Positions 55,928 to 64,000 are shown, counted from the stretch's first letter. The stretch is 64,000 bases of DNA from Nitrososphaera sp. (GCF_013388945.1 NZ_JACAEH010000014.1:62001-126000); one strand, 5' to 3'. Notes: generated by a model from the sequence alone, not told the origin. Translations and numbers: made by a program.

Positions 55928-56101
55928 ATGCCAAGGCTGATGTTAAAGTGCAAGACCTGTGGCGAGGTGTTCCCGGGGCTGTATGTCCCCGACGAGAACG
56001 CCGGCAGCCTGCAGTCGGCTATGAGCGCCGACCCATTCCACACGTGTTCCCGGGGCCACAGGAACGAGTATGCGGCTGAAGACTGCATGGACTGGTCCTG
56101 A
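55928..56101 (+). CDS. Small zinc-ribbon protein upstream of hflX, 57 aa
   Basis: Absent from the ORF track. It encodes MPRLMLKCKTCGEVFPGLYV, with a CKTC pair and later HTCSRGH and a DCMDW end, giving a probable CCCH/CCHC zinc site. It lies 5 nt before hflX on the same strand and is likely to be co-transcribed with it. The ATG at 55912 reads into an early stop and is not used. Confidence 0.6.
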   Translation: MPRLMLKCKTCGEVFPGLYVPDENAGSLQSAMSADPFHTCSRGHRNEYAAEDCMDWS

Positions 56102-56106
56102 TTCTG

Positions 56107-57207
56107 ATGAACCAAAAGTCAAGGAAGGTGGTACTCGTGACGTACCCGGATAGCTTTGCGCAGGAAGAAGCGAAGAGCCTGGTCGAGTCGGCAGGCCGCC
56201 AGAGCGTCAGGGTCTTTACGCAAAAGTACCTGAACCGGTCGCAGTACGGGATGGGCCCGGGCAAGGCGGAGGAGATAAAAGAATTCCTGAAAGGGTCGGG
56301 TGCGGAACAGGTCGTAGTCGACGAGCGCCTCACGTCGAGGCAGATACATAACCTGGAAAAGCTCACAGGCGTCCAGGTAGTCGACAGGGAGCGGCTGATA
56401 CTTGACATCTTCCAATCGAGGGCCACGACGACTGAGGCCAAGCTGCAGATAGAGCTTGCAGAGGTAAAGTACGAGATGCCCCGGGTGCGCGAAAACGCAA
56501 GGATAACCTCCGGCAACGAGCGCCCCGGAAAAGGCGGCAGCGGGGAATACGTGGTCGATGTGAAGTTCCGGGAGCTGAAACGGCGCATGTCGTTTATCAA
56601 GGAAAAGCTGGACGACGCCAAGAAAAAGCGCGAGCTGTACCACCAGCAGCGCGAGAGGGACGGCATGCCGGTCATCTCCCTTGTCGGCTACACGAGCTCG
56701 GGCAAGACCACGCTGTTCAACCTGCTCACCGACGAGGACCGCGAGACCTCGAGCAGCCTGTTCACGACGCTTTCCACCACCACGCGTGCGCTCAAGGTCG
56801 GCGATACCGACGCGCTGCTCACCGACACTGTCGGATTCATCAGCAGGCTGCCGACGTACATGATAGACGCCTTCAAGTCGACGCTCGAGGAATCTCTGGC
56901 GGCCGAAGTCGTGCTTTTGTTGATAGACGCGTCGGAGGACACGCAGAGCATCAGGATAAAGTACTCGACCTGCCTGCGCGTGCTTGAAGAGTTGAAGGTT
57001 GACAGATCAAGGATGCTCGTGGTCTTTACGAAATACGACAGGGTTGGCTCAGAAGAGGCAGTATCGGATATTGCCAGGGACCTTGCGGTTCAAAACTGGA
57101 TTGCAGTCTCGTCAAAAACAGGGTACAGCATACACAAGCTGAGGGGAATTGTCAGCCAGCGGTTAGCTGAAAAGACGGCCAAAAAGGTAGTGGCAGGAAG
57201 CGGCTAG
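56107..57207 (+). CDS. hflX: GTPase HflX
   Basis: A 366-aa ribosome-associated GTPase, which can split or rescue stalled ribosomes. The N-terminal HflX domain has the QYGMGPGKAEEIKEFL-type segment and DERLTSRQIHNLEKLTGVQV with a VVDRERLILDIF strand. The G domain follows: G1 GYTSSGKTTLFN, G2 TTLSTTTRAL, G3 DTVGFISRLP and G4 TKYD. A coiled linker (LKRRMSFIKEKLDDAKKKRE) joins them. Typical length for archaeal HflX. Confidence 0.94.
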   Translation: MNQKSRKVVLVTYPDSFAQEEAKSLVESAGRQSVRVFTQKYLNRSQYGMGPGKAEEIKEFLKGSGAEQVVVDERLTSRQIHNLEKLTGVQVVDRERLILDIFQSRATTTEAKLQIELAEVKYEMPRVRENARITSGNERPGKGGSGEYVVDVKFRELKRRMSFIKEKLDDAKKKRELYHQQRERDGMPVISLVGYTSSGKTTLFNLLTDEDRETSSSLFTTLSTTTRALKVGDTDALLTDTVGFISRLPTYMIDAFKSTLEESLAAEVVLLLIDASEDTQSIRIKYSTCLRVLEELKVDRSRMLVVFTKYDRVGSEEAVSDIARDLAVQNWIAVSSKTGYSIHKLRGIVSQRLAEKTAKKVVAGSG

Positions 57208-57223
57208 TTCGCCGAACCACGTC

Positions 57224-57394
57224 TTACTGCCGGCATTCCTTGTTTGTCCACAGCCTGCACTTTGCGCTGTGGCGCCAGCTCCCGTTCACAAAGTGCTCAA
57301 GGTGCTTGACGCCGTCGCGGTCTGTCACGGTCCGCTCCTGGCCGTTCTTTGGCGCGCCCGAGCCAATAAGCTTGGGCGAATCTCTCTGGTACAA
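57224..57394 (-). CDS. Hypothetical small protein, 56 aa
   Basis: Not in the ORF track. The minus strand reads YQRDSPKLIGSGAPKNGQER then TVTDRDGVKHLEHFVNGSWR and HSAKCRLWTNKECRQ. The two Cys and one His near the end may bind a metal. TTG 57394 lies 1 nt after the stop of the zinc-ribbon gene upstream, suggesting an operon. Family unknown. Confidence 0.5.
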   Translation of the reverse strand: MYQRDSPKLIGSGAPKNGQERTVTDRDGVKHLEHFVNGSWRHSAKCRLWTNKECRQ

Positions 57395-57395
57395 T

Positions 57396-57599
57396 TTACG
57401 CTATGCTCCCTGTTTCCTTGAGCATGACGCCAAGGCAAGGTTCGCAATATCGCTCGAGAACTGAAATGCCGTTGCCTACGTCAAAAATCGCCTCTTTTGT
57501 AGCCGGTTGATCGCAATCCCTGCACTTTTTCTGCTTGCCAGATGGCCCGGAAGACGAGGTGGCAAGGCTTCTTACTGATAAGAACCGCTTGTTCATCAT
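57396..57599 (-). CDS. Small zinc-ribbon protein, 67 aa
   Basis: Starts MMNKRFLSVRSLATSSSGPS and carries a zinc ribbon CRDCDQPATKEAIFDV ... RYCEPCLGVML. The ORF-track start at 58094 runs back through the ileS gene on the opposite strand and is rejected. A CTTATTGC TATA-like box lies about 28 nt upstream. It is divergent from ileS. Function unknown. Confidence 0.6.
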   Translation of the reverse strand: MMNKRFLSVRSLATSSSGPSGKQKKCRDCDQPATKEAIFDVGNGISVLERYCEPCLGVMLKETGSIA

Positions 57600-57686
57600 T
57601 ACGTAGCAGTATTGAAGCAATAAGAACGTACGGAATCGAGCCGCTAACCAAAAATTTAAACGGGCCACGGCCCCGCCTTCCCGTAG

Positions 57687-60600
57687 ATGGAGTTTAACAC
57701 GCGTTTCGACGCCAAGGCGATCGAAAACGAGGTTCGCACTTATCTCGACGGCATCGACCTGCGCGCCCTGCTTGAAAACGAGCTCGCAGACAAAGAGCTT
57801 GTAGGCTACATCGAAGGCCCGCCCACAATGAACGGCGAGCCGCACGCCGGCCACCTCAGGGGCCGAATAATCAAGGACTTGTGGTACAGATTCAACACGC
57901 TGTGCAAGAAAAAGGTGATTTTCCGCGCAGGCTGGGACACGCAGGGGCTGCCGGTTGAATTGGCTGCAGAAAAGGCGCTTGGGCTCACTGGCAGCAAGGC
58001 CGAGAACGTCGGCAAGGTCGGCATCGAGAAAATAGTCGAGACGTGCAAAAAGCTCATCCACGAAAACAACGAGAAGTGGGTCGCAGTCGATCAATTACTT
58101 GGCATGTCGTTCAACTATGAAAAGGCGTACTGGACCTACAGGGACGACTACATAGAGCGCGAGTGGCAGTTTCTGAAAAAGGCGTGGGAGACAGGCGTCC
58201 TGAAGGAGTGGTTCAGAGTCGTGGCGTACTGCCCGTCGTGCCAGACGTCGCTCTCAAACGCCGAGGTGAACCAGGGCTACGAGACAGTCGAGGACCCATC
58301 GTTTTACTACAAGGTGAAAATGACAGACGAGGACGCCTACCTGATAGTCTGGACCACCATGCCCTTTACGATAGTGACAGACGAGATGGTCGGCGTCAAC
58401 CCCAAGGCCGAGTATGCCTATGTTTGGGTGAACAAAGAAAACAGCGCCGGCGGCGAGCGCTGGCTGGTCGGTAAAGATAGACTGGAAGAGCTGATGAAAG
58501 AAGTGCGCGTCGAAGACTATAAGGTGGAAAAGGTCGTGAGCGGCAGGGACCTTGACGGCAAGCACTACGTTCATCCATTATTGCACATGATACCCGGCCT
58601 TGACGAGCTGGCAAGGTCAGGCTCGGTCCATTTCGTCGTCGCGGAGGATTTCGTCGACACCGCTACCGGCAGCGGGCTTGTTCACCTGTCGCCGGCAAAC
58701 GGCGAGGACGACTTTGAGATTGCAAACAAGCGCAAGGTGCCCATCTTTGTGCCCATCGACGACCGCGTGGTGTTCACCGAGAAGGCCGGCGCGTTTGCCG
58801 GCATGTTTGTGCGCGACGCGGACATGAAGGTGTTCGAAGCGATGAAGGCAGCCGGCGCGTCTGTCAGGATGGGGAAACTGAAACATCAGTACCCGACGTG
58901 CTGGCGCTCGCATCACAAGGTCGTGTGGCTTGCAAGGCGCGAGTACTTCTACATCATTTCAAACCTGGGCGACAGGCCGCTTGAATCGGCGCAGGCAGTC
59001 GACTATTTCTTTGAGCAGCCGAAAAACAGGTTCGTGGAGATTATCCGAGAGCAGCACCCCTGGTGCATATCCCGCGAGCGGGTCTGGGGCACGCCGCTCC
59101 CCATCTGGTCCTGCGGAAAATGCGGCCACAAAGAGCCGCTGTTCTCAAGGGCCGAGATAGTTGGCAAGGCGTCAGAGCTTCCTGACGGCCCTGACTTTGA
59201 GCTCCACAGGCCGTGGATTGACAGAATAAAGATAAAGTGCGGCAAGTGCGGCGCGGAGATGAACCGCGAGCCGTTTGTGCTTGACACCTGGCACAACTCT
59301 GGCGCCGCTCCTTACGCGTCGCTCACCGACCAGGAATACTCTGACCTTATCCCTGCCACGTTTTTGACGGAAGGAATCGACCAGACAAGGGGCTGGGCCT
59401 ATACGCTGTTGATGGAAGGCGTGATAATGGCAGGCAGGGCGCCTTTCCAGTCGTTCCTGTTCCAGGGGCACGTGCTTGACGAGAAGGGCAACAAGATGAG
59501 CAAAAGCCTTGGAAACGTGCTGGACGCGCGCAAGCTGCTTGGCGAAAATCCGGTCGACCTCATTCGATTGTATTTCATGTGGAAGTCGTCGCCCATCGAG
59601 GCTCTCAACTTCAGCCTGGACGAGATGAAGACAAGGACGTACCAGATCCTGAGCACGCTGCACAACCTCCACGTGTATTTCAGGCAGAACAGCGAGTTTG
59701 ACAGGTTCGACAGGGAAAAGCACATGCTGCAGTGGGTCATAGAAAGCAACCTGCTTGCGCCCACCGAAACGTGGCTCCTGTCAAAGATGCAGGGCCTGAT
59801 AACAGAAGTGACGGCGGCGTTTGAGCGCTGCAGGTTCCACGAAGGCGCAAAGGCCATCGACGAGTTTGTGATAAACCATTTGAGCCAGACGTACGTTCCG
59901 CTGACAAGAAACGTCATCTGGGACGACAGCGCCGAGAACCTGAACAAGCGCCTGGCGACGTACGCGGTCTTGGGCCACGTGCTCGAGAAAATTGACGTCA
60001 TGCTCCACCCGCTCTCGCCGTTTGTAAGCGACTACCTCTACCTGGCCTGCTTTGGAAGGAAAAAGAGCGTGCTCCTTGAGGCGTGGCCTGAGCGGGACGA
60101 AAAGCTGGTCGACGCAAAGGTGGAAGGCGCGTTTGACATGATAAAAGAAGTAGTATCATTGGCAAACGCGGCGCGAAACCTGGCAGGGCTGAAGAGGCGC
60201 TGGCCGATAGGCGAGGCCGCGATATGCGGGACGCACACCGAGCTGAAGCCGCTTGAAGTCGACGGCACGACAGACGCGCTGAAGAGCCAGCTGAACGCAG
60301 AAAAGTATTCGCTTGTCCAGATAAGCGGCGGCACGCAGCTTGACAAGGCCGCAAGCCTGCTTGAGAAAAAGATGCCGATAGCAGTCGAGGCGTCGCTTGT
60401 GAGAAAGGGAGTCGCGCCCAGGGTAAAGGCCGACATCAACGCGGTGGTAAAGGCGTTTGAAGGCGTAGACAGGCAGTCGCTTATTCTGGAACTGAAGGCA
60501 AACGGAAAATACTCGCTTGCGTACGACGGCAAGGCAGTCGAGCTGTCACCGGCAGACGTAGACGTAAGGTACAGGGCTTCTGAAGGCTACTCGCTTGCAG

Positions 60601-60914
60601 AGCGGGGCAACCTAGTCGTGTTCATTTCTACAAAGAGAGACGGGAGCCTTATCGCAAAGGGGCTCCTGCGCGACCTTGCGCGCAACCTGCAGCAAATGCG
60701 CAAGGAGAGGCAGTACAACCCCACGGACATTTTGTCGGCGGCGTACGTTGCAGGCCTTGAAGAAGAAGAGATATCCGCGCTTTCGGCAATGAAAGACGAG
60801 ATGACGTACCTCGTGAGGGTCAAGAAGGCTGTCCTGTCAAAGGAGCCTAACGAGGGCGTCAAGTACGGTTCTGTAGAAATAGACGGGCGCAAGTTCCAGA
60901 TCTCCGTTGAATAG
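57687..60914 (+). CDS. ileS: Isoleucyl-tRNA synthetase
   Basis: A 1075-aa class I synthetase of the archaeal/eukaryotic type. The HIGH motif is PPTMNGEPHAGHLRGRI, the editing domain (about residues 190-400) includes LIVWTTMPFTI and GTGSGLVHLSPANGEDD-like sequence, zinc-binding pairs are CGKCGH and CGKCGA, and KMSKS is GNKMSKSLGNV. The C-terminal anticodon-binding region and extra domain are complete. ATG 57687 follows an AATTTAAAC TATA box by about 30 nt. Full length, with no disruption. Confidence 0.96.
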   Translation: MEFNTRFDAKAIENEVRTYLDGIDLRALLENELADKELVGYIEGPPTMNGEPHAGHLRGRIIKDLWYRFNTLCKKKVIFRAGWDTQGLPVELAAEKALGLTGSKAENVGKVGIEKIVETCKKLIHENNEKWVAVDQLLGMSFNYEKAYWTYRDDYIEREWQFLKKAWETGVLKEWFRVVAYCPSCQTSLSNAEVNQGYETVEDPSFYYKVKMTDEDAYLIVWTTMPFTIVTDEMVGVNPKAEYAYVWVNKENSAGGERWLVGKDRLEELMKEVRVEDYKVEKVVSGRDLDGKHYVHPLLHMIPGLDELARSGSVHFVVAEDFVDTATGSGLVHLSPANGEDDFEIANKRKVPIFVPIDDRVVFTEKAGAFAGMFVRDADMKVFEAMKAAGASVRMGKLKHQYPTCWRSHHKVVWLARREYFYIISNLGDRPLESAQAVDYFFEQPKNRFVEIIREQHPWCISRERVWGTPLPIWSCGKCGHKEPLFSRAEIVGKASELPDGPDFELHRPWIDRIKIKCGKCGAEMNREPFVLDTWHNSGAAPYASLTDQEYSDLIPATFLTEGIDQTRGWAYTLLMEGVIMAGRAPFQSFLFQGHVLDEKGNKMSKSLGNVLDARKLLGENPVDLIRLYFMWKSSPIEALNFSLDEMKTRTYQILSTLHNLHVYFRQNSEFDRFDREKHMLQWVIESNLLAPTETWLLSKMQGLITEVTAAFERCRFHEGAKAIDEFVINHLSQTYVPLTRNVIWDDSAENLNKRLATYAVLGHVLEKIDVMLHPLSPFVSDYLYLACFGRKKSVLLEAWPERDEKLVDAKVEGAFDMIKEVVSLANAARNLAGLKRRWPIGEAAICGTHTELKPLEVDGTTDALKSQLNAEKYSLVQISGGTQLDKAASLLEKKMPIAVEASLVRKGVAPRVKADINAVVKAFEGVDRQSLILELKANGKYSLAYDGKAVELSPADVDVRYRASEGYSLAERGNLVVFISTKRDGSLIAKGLLRDLARNLQQMRKERQYNPTDILSAAYVAGLEEEEISALSAMKDEMTYLVRVKKAVLSKEPNEGVKYGSVEIDGRKFQISVE

Positions 60915-60916
60915 GT

Positions 60917-61300
60917 TCACCAGCTTTCCACTTGTAAGCCGGGCACCTTTTCAAAGTGTTTCTTGTTCTTCGTGATCAAAGTCTGATTGTTTGAAAGGGC
61001 TATGCTGGCAATCAGAAGGTCGGATTCGCCGATTGGATTTGACTTGTCGTGAAGGGCACCGGCAGACTGTGCTGCATTTCTGTCAAGCATCAGTATGAAA
61101 AAGGCGTCAAGGAGTTTGTCTACTCTGGCAAGTTCATTGCGTGTGTCCCTTGCCTTGAATGCTCCTTTGTAGAGCTCGAACGCGTTTATTATTGTGGTAT
61201 GGACGGGTTCGTCGGTTGATTCCAGTTCTTCTAGCTTGCTTCTGGCTTTGGGGTCGTTTCTCAGGTAGGCAACTAAAAAGTCGGTATCTAGACAAGCCAT
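60917..61300 (-). CDS. vapC: PIN-domain toxin VapC
   Basis: A 127-aa ribonuclease toxin. The acidic active-site residues are in MACLDTDFLVAYLR (first Asp pair), FELYKG (Glu), and GESDLLIASIAL (third Asp), ending with NKKHFEKVPGLQV, as in archaeal VapC. It probably cleaves tRNA or rRNA. The antitoxin gene lies 5 nt upstream. It converges on ileS with a 2-nt gap. All catalytic residues are present. Confidence 0.88.
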   Translation of the reverse strand: MACLDTDFLVAYLRNDPKARSKLEELESTDEPVHTTIINAFELYKGAFKARDTRNELARVDKLLDAFFILMLDRNAAQSAGALHDKSNPIGESDLLIASIALSNNQTLITKNKKHFEKVPGLQVESW

Positions 61301-61305
61301 TTTGA

Positions 61306-61539
61306 TCAGAGTGTCACGTCACGGGTTTTGAAGCTCTTGCGGAAATCTTTGCTCGCTTCTTCAACATTGGAAGCCAATTCTGGCGAATGCAACTCATCCA
61401 TCATTTCGAGTAATCTTTTTGCGCTGCCCTTGTTACCAGTTAACCGGAGAATCACATCTGTGAATGACTCCCCCTCTTTCTTTCGAGCCTTCAGAGCGCG
61501 GTAAGCCTCTTCTTTTATTGTCAGAGACCTTGTCGGCAT
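61306..61539 (-). CDS. vapB: VapB-type antitoxin
   Basis: A 77-aa antitoxin. The N-terminus (MPTRSLTIKEEAYRALKARK) and the phrase KKEGESFTDVILRLTG match the DUF217/VapB group paired with archaeal VapC toxins. ATG 61539 is chosen: a 16-bp palindrome directly precedes it, and the ORF-track start at 61728 lies in AT-rich non-coding sequence. Located 5 nt before vapC in the same operon. Confidence 0.82.
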   Translation of the reverse strand: MPTRSLTIKEEAYRALKARKKEGESFTDVILRLTGNKGSAKRLLEMMDELHSPELASNVEEASKDFRKSFKTRDVTL

Positions 61540-61553
61540 TCTAATTATAGAAT
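61538..61553 (-). promoter_or_regulatory. Palindromic operator at vapB start
   Basis: ATTCTA-ATTA-TAGAAT is a perfect 6-bp inverted repeat overlapping the vapB start codon. A second imperfect repeat, ATACATATACGTGTAT, lies next to it (61552-61567). Both cover the promoter and fit autorepression by VapBC. Confidence 0.5.
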
Positions 61554-61825
61554 ACATATACGTGTATTTAAACTTGGGAACCGGGTGTAAACCAAGGTCA
61601 AGCATAGCCCAAGTCATGGTCGGAGTTTCCAGCATAAACCAATTTTTACAAAATGGTGTGCATTTTTGCTGCCATAACGTAATATCTGCCGGTGGCAATG
61701 TGTTTGCTATCGGGGGCAGATAGCGCAACTTCTGCAGGTACTGGCAAGTAAGGGCTTTTCGCCCACGTAGTCAATGTTTTTTGCCATACTGTCTTAAATA
61801 GAAATTTTTGCTGAAGTATCTGCAA

Positions 61826-62161
61826 TTGACCAACGAACAGGTGACCCTTGACAGCTGGGTCATCGCAAGGCTGCAGGACAGGCTCAGGCGGGCCTCTATC
61901 TTGGCGACGCGCACAGGGACGCCTGTCGTTCTGTACCGCCACACGATAGAGGAGACCGACGGCGCGGCCGAAGAAGAGATTGCGACTGTCAACGAGCAGT
62001 ACGTCGTGGTCCAGGTGATGACGCACGGCGGCTACATCCCGCCAAACTTCCAGCAGCAGTTCGTGTTCACGTTTGAGCAGTTCCCGGACTACATCATGAA
62101 CCGGAGCAAGGAACTGCTGTCGATGTGCCTCGAGAGCCTCGATCAGGAAATCACGGACTGA
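61826..62161 (+). CDS. Conserved hypothetical protein, about 111 aa
   Basis: Not recognised. A soluble alpha/beta protein (IATVNEQYVVVQVMTHGGYI, then FVFTFEQFPDYIMNRSKELL). TTG 61826 (LTNEQVTLDSW) is favoured over TTG 61808 because a CTTAAATAG TATA box (about 61793-61801) lies about 28 nt upstream. The 269 bp between vapB and this gene hold only AT-rich promoter sequence. Confidence 0.58.
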   Translation: MTNEQVTLDSWVIARLQDRLRRASILATRTGTPVVLYRHTIEETDGAAEEEIATVNEQYVVVQVMTHGGYIPPNFQQQFVFTFEQFPDYIMNRSKELLSMCLESLDQEITD

Positions 62162-62163
62162 TC

Positions 62164-63048
62164 TTACGCAGCAATACCAGGTCGCGATCGTTCCATCTTC
62201 TGAATCTGTTCCCGGACGAGCCGGTGCGCAGTCTTTGTCGAGAACAGGAACTCCCGATTCAGAGTCGTCGTGACTGAATTTACGCCGGGAAGCTTGCCCA
62301 GGGCGCTTGTCTTGGCAGTCAGGCTTCCAAGGTCGCTCTCCCTGCAGAGCAGGTACCTCATCGGCGGTTTTTCCACTTTGTTCACGAGCACGATGTCCCC
62401 CATCAGCCTGTGCAGCTCCTTCATCTCTATCTTGCCGTCGACTGCGAGGTATGACACTATCTCGCCCGAGCCCGTGGTGGGGCCTATCCGGGGCAGGATG
62501 GAAATGATGGACGACTCGAAAAGTGCATTGAGGCGCTTTCGCACCGTCTTTGGGCTCAAGCCTGTCAATTCTATGATATTATTCAAAGGTATTGTCGGGT
62601 CGTCTATCAGCGCGTCGATTATCTGCAAGTCAAGGATTGACAGGGGGCGCAGGTCGCGCCGGCGCTCGGTAAACGCCGCCCGGGAGTGCCGGGATCCAAG
62701 GGCGCGTGTGAGGTTTTCGACTGTTCGCTTGATGTTGTCCGACCATGTCCCTATGCCCAGGCCGCCGTCAAGCCTCCAGGCCACAAACGCTACGTCAGGT
62801 AGCTCCAGGACCTTTTCCACTTCCTGGCGCGTCCGGTCGCCCTGAAAAATGACAATAAGCTGGTCGCGGTCAAAGATGCCAGGCTCTATCCGCAGCCCGT
62901 AGCCGTGGAGCACGCCCTGGTCCTTCAGCCGCTCCAGCCTCTCGCGCACCGCAGGGGCAGTCAGCGAGACGCGGCGCCCGAGCGACCTGTAGCTCTGCCT
63001 CGCATTCTGGTGTAGCGCGACCAGCAGCTGAAAGTCCTTGGAATCCAC
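62164..63048 (-). CDS. Lrp/AsnC-type regulator with two HTH domains
   Basis: A 294-aa protein. The N-terminal AsnC-type winged helix is LLVALHQNARQSYRSLGRRV then TAPAVRERLERLKDQGVLHG. A second HTH at about residues 155-200 is LQIIDALIDDPTIPLNNIIE with LSPKTVRKRLNALFESS. The remaining parts look like ligand-binding or dimerisation modules without a full RAM signature. GTG 63048 is the start. Target genes unknown; the convergent neighbour ends 2 nt away. Confidence 0.82.
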   Translation of the reverse strand: MDSKDFQLLVALHQNARQSYRSLGRRVSLTAPAVRERLERLKDQGVLHGYGLRIEPGIFDRDQLIVIFQGDRTRQEVEKVLELPDVAFVAWRLDGGLGIGTWSDNIKRTVENLTRALGSRHSRAAFTERRRDLRPLSILDLQIIDALIDDPTIPLNNIIELTGLSPKTVRKRLNALFESSIISILPRIGPTTGSGEIVSYLAVDGKIEMKELHRLMGDIVLVNKVEKPPMRYLLCRESDLGSLTAKTSALGKLPGVNSVTTTLNREFLFSTKTAHRLVREQIQKMERSRPGIAA

Positions 63049-63147
63049 TGAGAAATGTACACGCGCCTCGGATATAAGATTCCCTAAATCAAAAGTCAGG
63101 CCTGAGCGCAGTTAATTAAAATATCTCCGCCCTTTTTTGTTCTCTGT

Positions 63148-63423
63148 ATGGCAAAGTATGACGGCATAAAGAGTCAGGAGCTCCTTGATTTTGAGAAAAC
63201 CAAGGACGAGCTTACGCTAATCTTCAAGGACAACAGGTACCTGTTTATCAAGATCAAGAACGGCGACCTCGCTGTCGACCTGGCAGCATGCAACAGCGCA
63301 AAGGGCCAGGAGCTGCAGAGCGTCGAGGAAGGCAACGGCGAGATCACGCTTGTATTCAAAGGCTTCAAGCTGCCAGTCAAGGCCCAGAGCGGCAATCTGG
63401 AAATCGATTCCATCCCAGAGTAA
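63148..63423 (+). CDS. Hypothetical beta-rich protein, 91 aa
   Basis: Not recognised. Two similar halves are visible (FEKTKDELTLIFKDNRYLFI and VEEGNGEITLVFKGFKLPVK, each followed by a G(D/N)L strand), suggesting an internal duplication of a beta unit. ATG 63148 follows an AATTAAAATAT TATA box by about 30 nt. It converges on the phosphatase gene. Confidence 0.58.
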   Translation: MAKYDGIKSQELLDFEKTKDELTLIFKDNRYLFIKIKNGDLAVDLAACNSAKGQELQSVEEGNGEITLVFKGFKLPVKAQSGNLEIDSIPE

Positions 63424-63427
63424 GACG

Positions 63428-63925
63428 CTATTTTTCGATGTGTTTTTCGTACATCGTAATGGCCCACTCTTGCACTTCCGACTGCACAGAGCCGGGCCTC
63501 ATCTCGCGTATCCTGTCAATCGACGCCGCCGCGCCCATCCTCTTTGCCTTTACAAAATAGGCCGCCAGTATCACGCCTGTCCTGCCCTTTCCTGCAGCGC
63601 AGTGGACGAGGACCGGCCTTCCTGCGGCCACTTCTTTTTCAATGAACGAAATTGCGCGGTCGATGTCTTCCGGCGACGGAGCGTCAAAGTCGTCCACCGG
63701 CAGATGGAGGTAGCCCATGCCGTCGTTGACCCATTCCTGCGGGAGCGGCTCCTCTCTCACGGTGACTATGGACTTTATGCCCTGCGACACAAGCCAGTCG
63801 ACCTCCGCCTTTGTGACGGGCATCCCCGAGCCTGCAAGCATGTTTTCTTCCACCCAGCTAAAGTTGGTGGGCCTGTCAGACACCATGCCGTGCATCTTGC
63901 GGTACATGTCGCCTATGCGGGTCAA
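63428..63925 (-). CDS. Dual-specificity protein phosphatase
   Basis: A 165-aa cysteine phosphatase. The P-loop is VHCAAGKGRTGVILAAYFV (HCxxGxxR(T/S)), with the general-acid Asp in the upstream LPVDDFDAPSPEDI loop; N-terminal MVSDRPTNFSWVEENMLAGS is typical of small archaeal DSPs. It would dephosphorylate Ser/Thr/Tyr on proteins or RNA 5' ends. TTG 63925 follows a GTTATAAG TATA box by about 27 nt. Past it the window ends without another gene. Confidence 0.88.
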   Translation of the reverse strand: MTRIGDMYRKMHGMVSDRPTNFSWVEENMLAGSGMPVTKAEVDWLVSQGIKSIVTVREEPLPQEWVNDGMGYLHLPVDDFDAPSPEDIDRAISFIEKEVAAGRPVLVHCAAGKGRTGVILAAYFVKAKRMGAAASIDRIREMRPGSVQSEVQEWAITMYEKHIEK

Positions 63926-64000
63926 CAGGCGAAGATTGGATTCTGGAACTTATAACGGTTAGCAATCTAGATATGCTCCGCCCTCGCAATATCACTGTGC

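Noticed and set aside
57396-58094. 232-aa version of the small zinc-ribbon gene
   Set aside because: The first 165 residues are antisense to ileS; only the last 67 residues form a credible protein.
1-64000. CRISPR array, insertion sequence, prophage or rRNA
   Set aside because: No regularly spaced repeats, transposase, integrase, phage or rRNA sequence was found by eye.

Overview
The window looks like chromosomal DNA of an ammonia-oxidising archaeon of the Nitrososphaera type (Thaumarchaeota, group I.1b). This is inferred from gene content: a eukaryote-type topoisomerase IB, the Cdv (ESCRT-III/Vps4) division genes, RpoP (Rpo12), an Alba protein with a histone-H1-like basic tail, two PII-like proteins, many tiny zinc-ribbon and C2H2 proteins, and a thaumarchaeal secreted protein family. 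Many genes have an archaeal TATA box 25-31 nt upstream of the start codon with no Shine-Dalgarno site, which suggests leaderless mRNAs. TTG and GTG starts are common. I found no CRISPR array, insertion sequence, rRNA or prophage.

Layout. 0-3.4 kb: end of an SDR oxidoreductase, two PII-like genes, a CDF metal transporter, small zinc-finger genes and rpoP. 3.4-11 kb: pyruvate phosphate dikinase, a DUF1998 (MrfA-like) helicase and topoisomerase IB. 11-13.5 kb: a membrane-anchored winged-helix regulator, a CBS/zinc-finger protein, tRNA-Met and tRNA-Phe. 13.5-22.1 kb: purB, an rtcB operon, rps11, a methyltransferase, a PQQ-type sugar dehydrogenase, thiL, a phosphosugar mutase and tRNA-Thr, followed by a candidate structured RNA. 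22.3-25.5 kb: a run of very small genes, mostly zinc ribbons, plus a V4R protein. 25.5-35 kb: transporter, secreted and membrane proteins, alcohol dehydrogenase, NUDIX, asnS, a secreted dienelactone hydrolase and alba. 35-41.5 kb: a split cobalamin-dependent methionine synthase with a nearby methylenetetrahydrofolate reductase-like gene, together a methyl-transfer module. 42-45.9 kb: a YhfC-like membrane protein, tRNA-Arg with a non-canonical intron, and a secreted-protein cluster. 45.9-50.8 kb: trmI, a disrupted argS and phosphoglycolate phosphatase. 50.8-54.7 kb: a TrmB-type regulator divergent from two ESCRT-III-like genes and a disrupted cdvC. 54.7-64 kb: a broken RelBE-type toxin-antitoxin pair, pyrophosphatase, hflX, ileS, an intact VapBC pair, a double-HTH Lrp/AsnC regulator and a dual-specificity phosphatase.

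Most notable observations. (1) tRNA-Arg(CCG) carries an 18-nt intron at position 29/30 with a complete bulge-helix-bulge motif. (2) Two normally essential genes, argS and cdvC, each contain one in-frame stop codon, and a relE-like toxin has a one-base frameshift. (3) A TATA-preceded, highly self-complementary stretch after tRNA-Thr may be an undescribed small RNA. (4) Several strong palindromes or repeats lie at promoters (PII, dienelactone hydrolase, vapB, cdvB). All assignments come from reading the sequence by eye; no database search was run.
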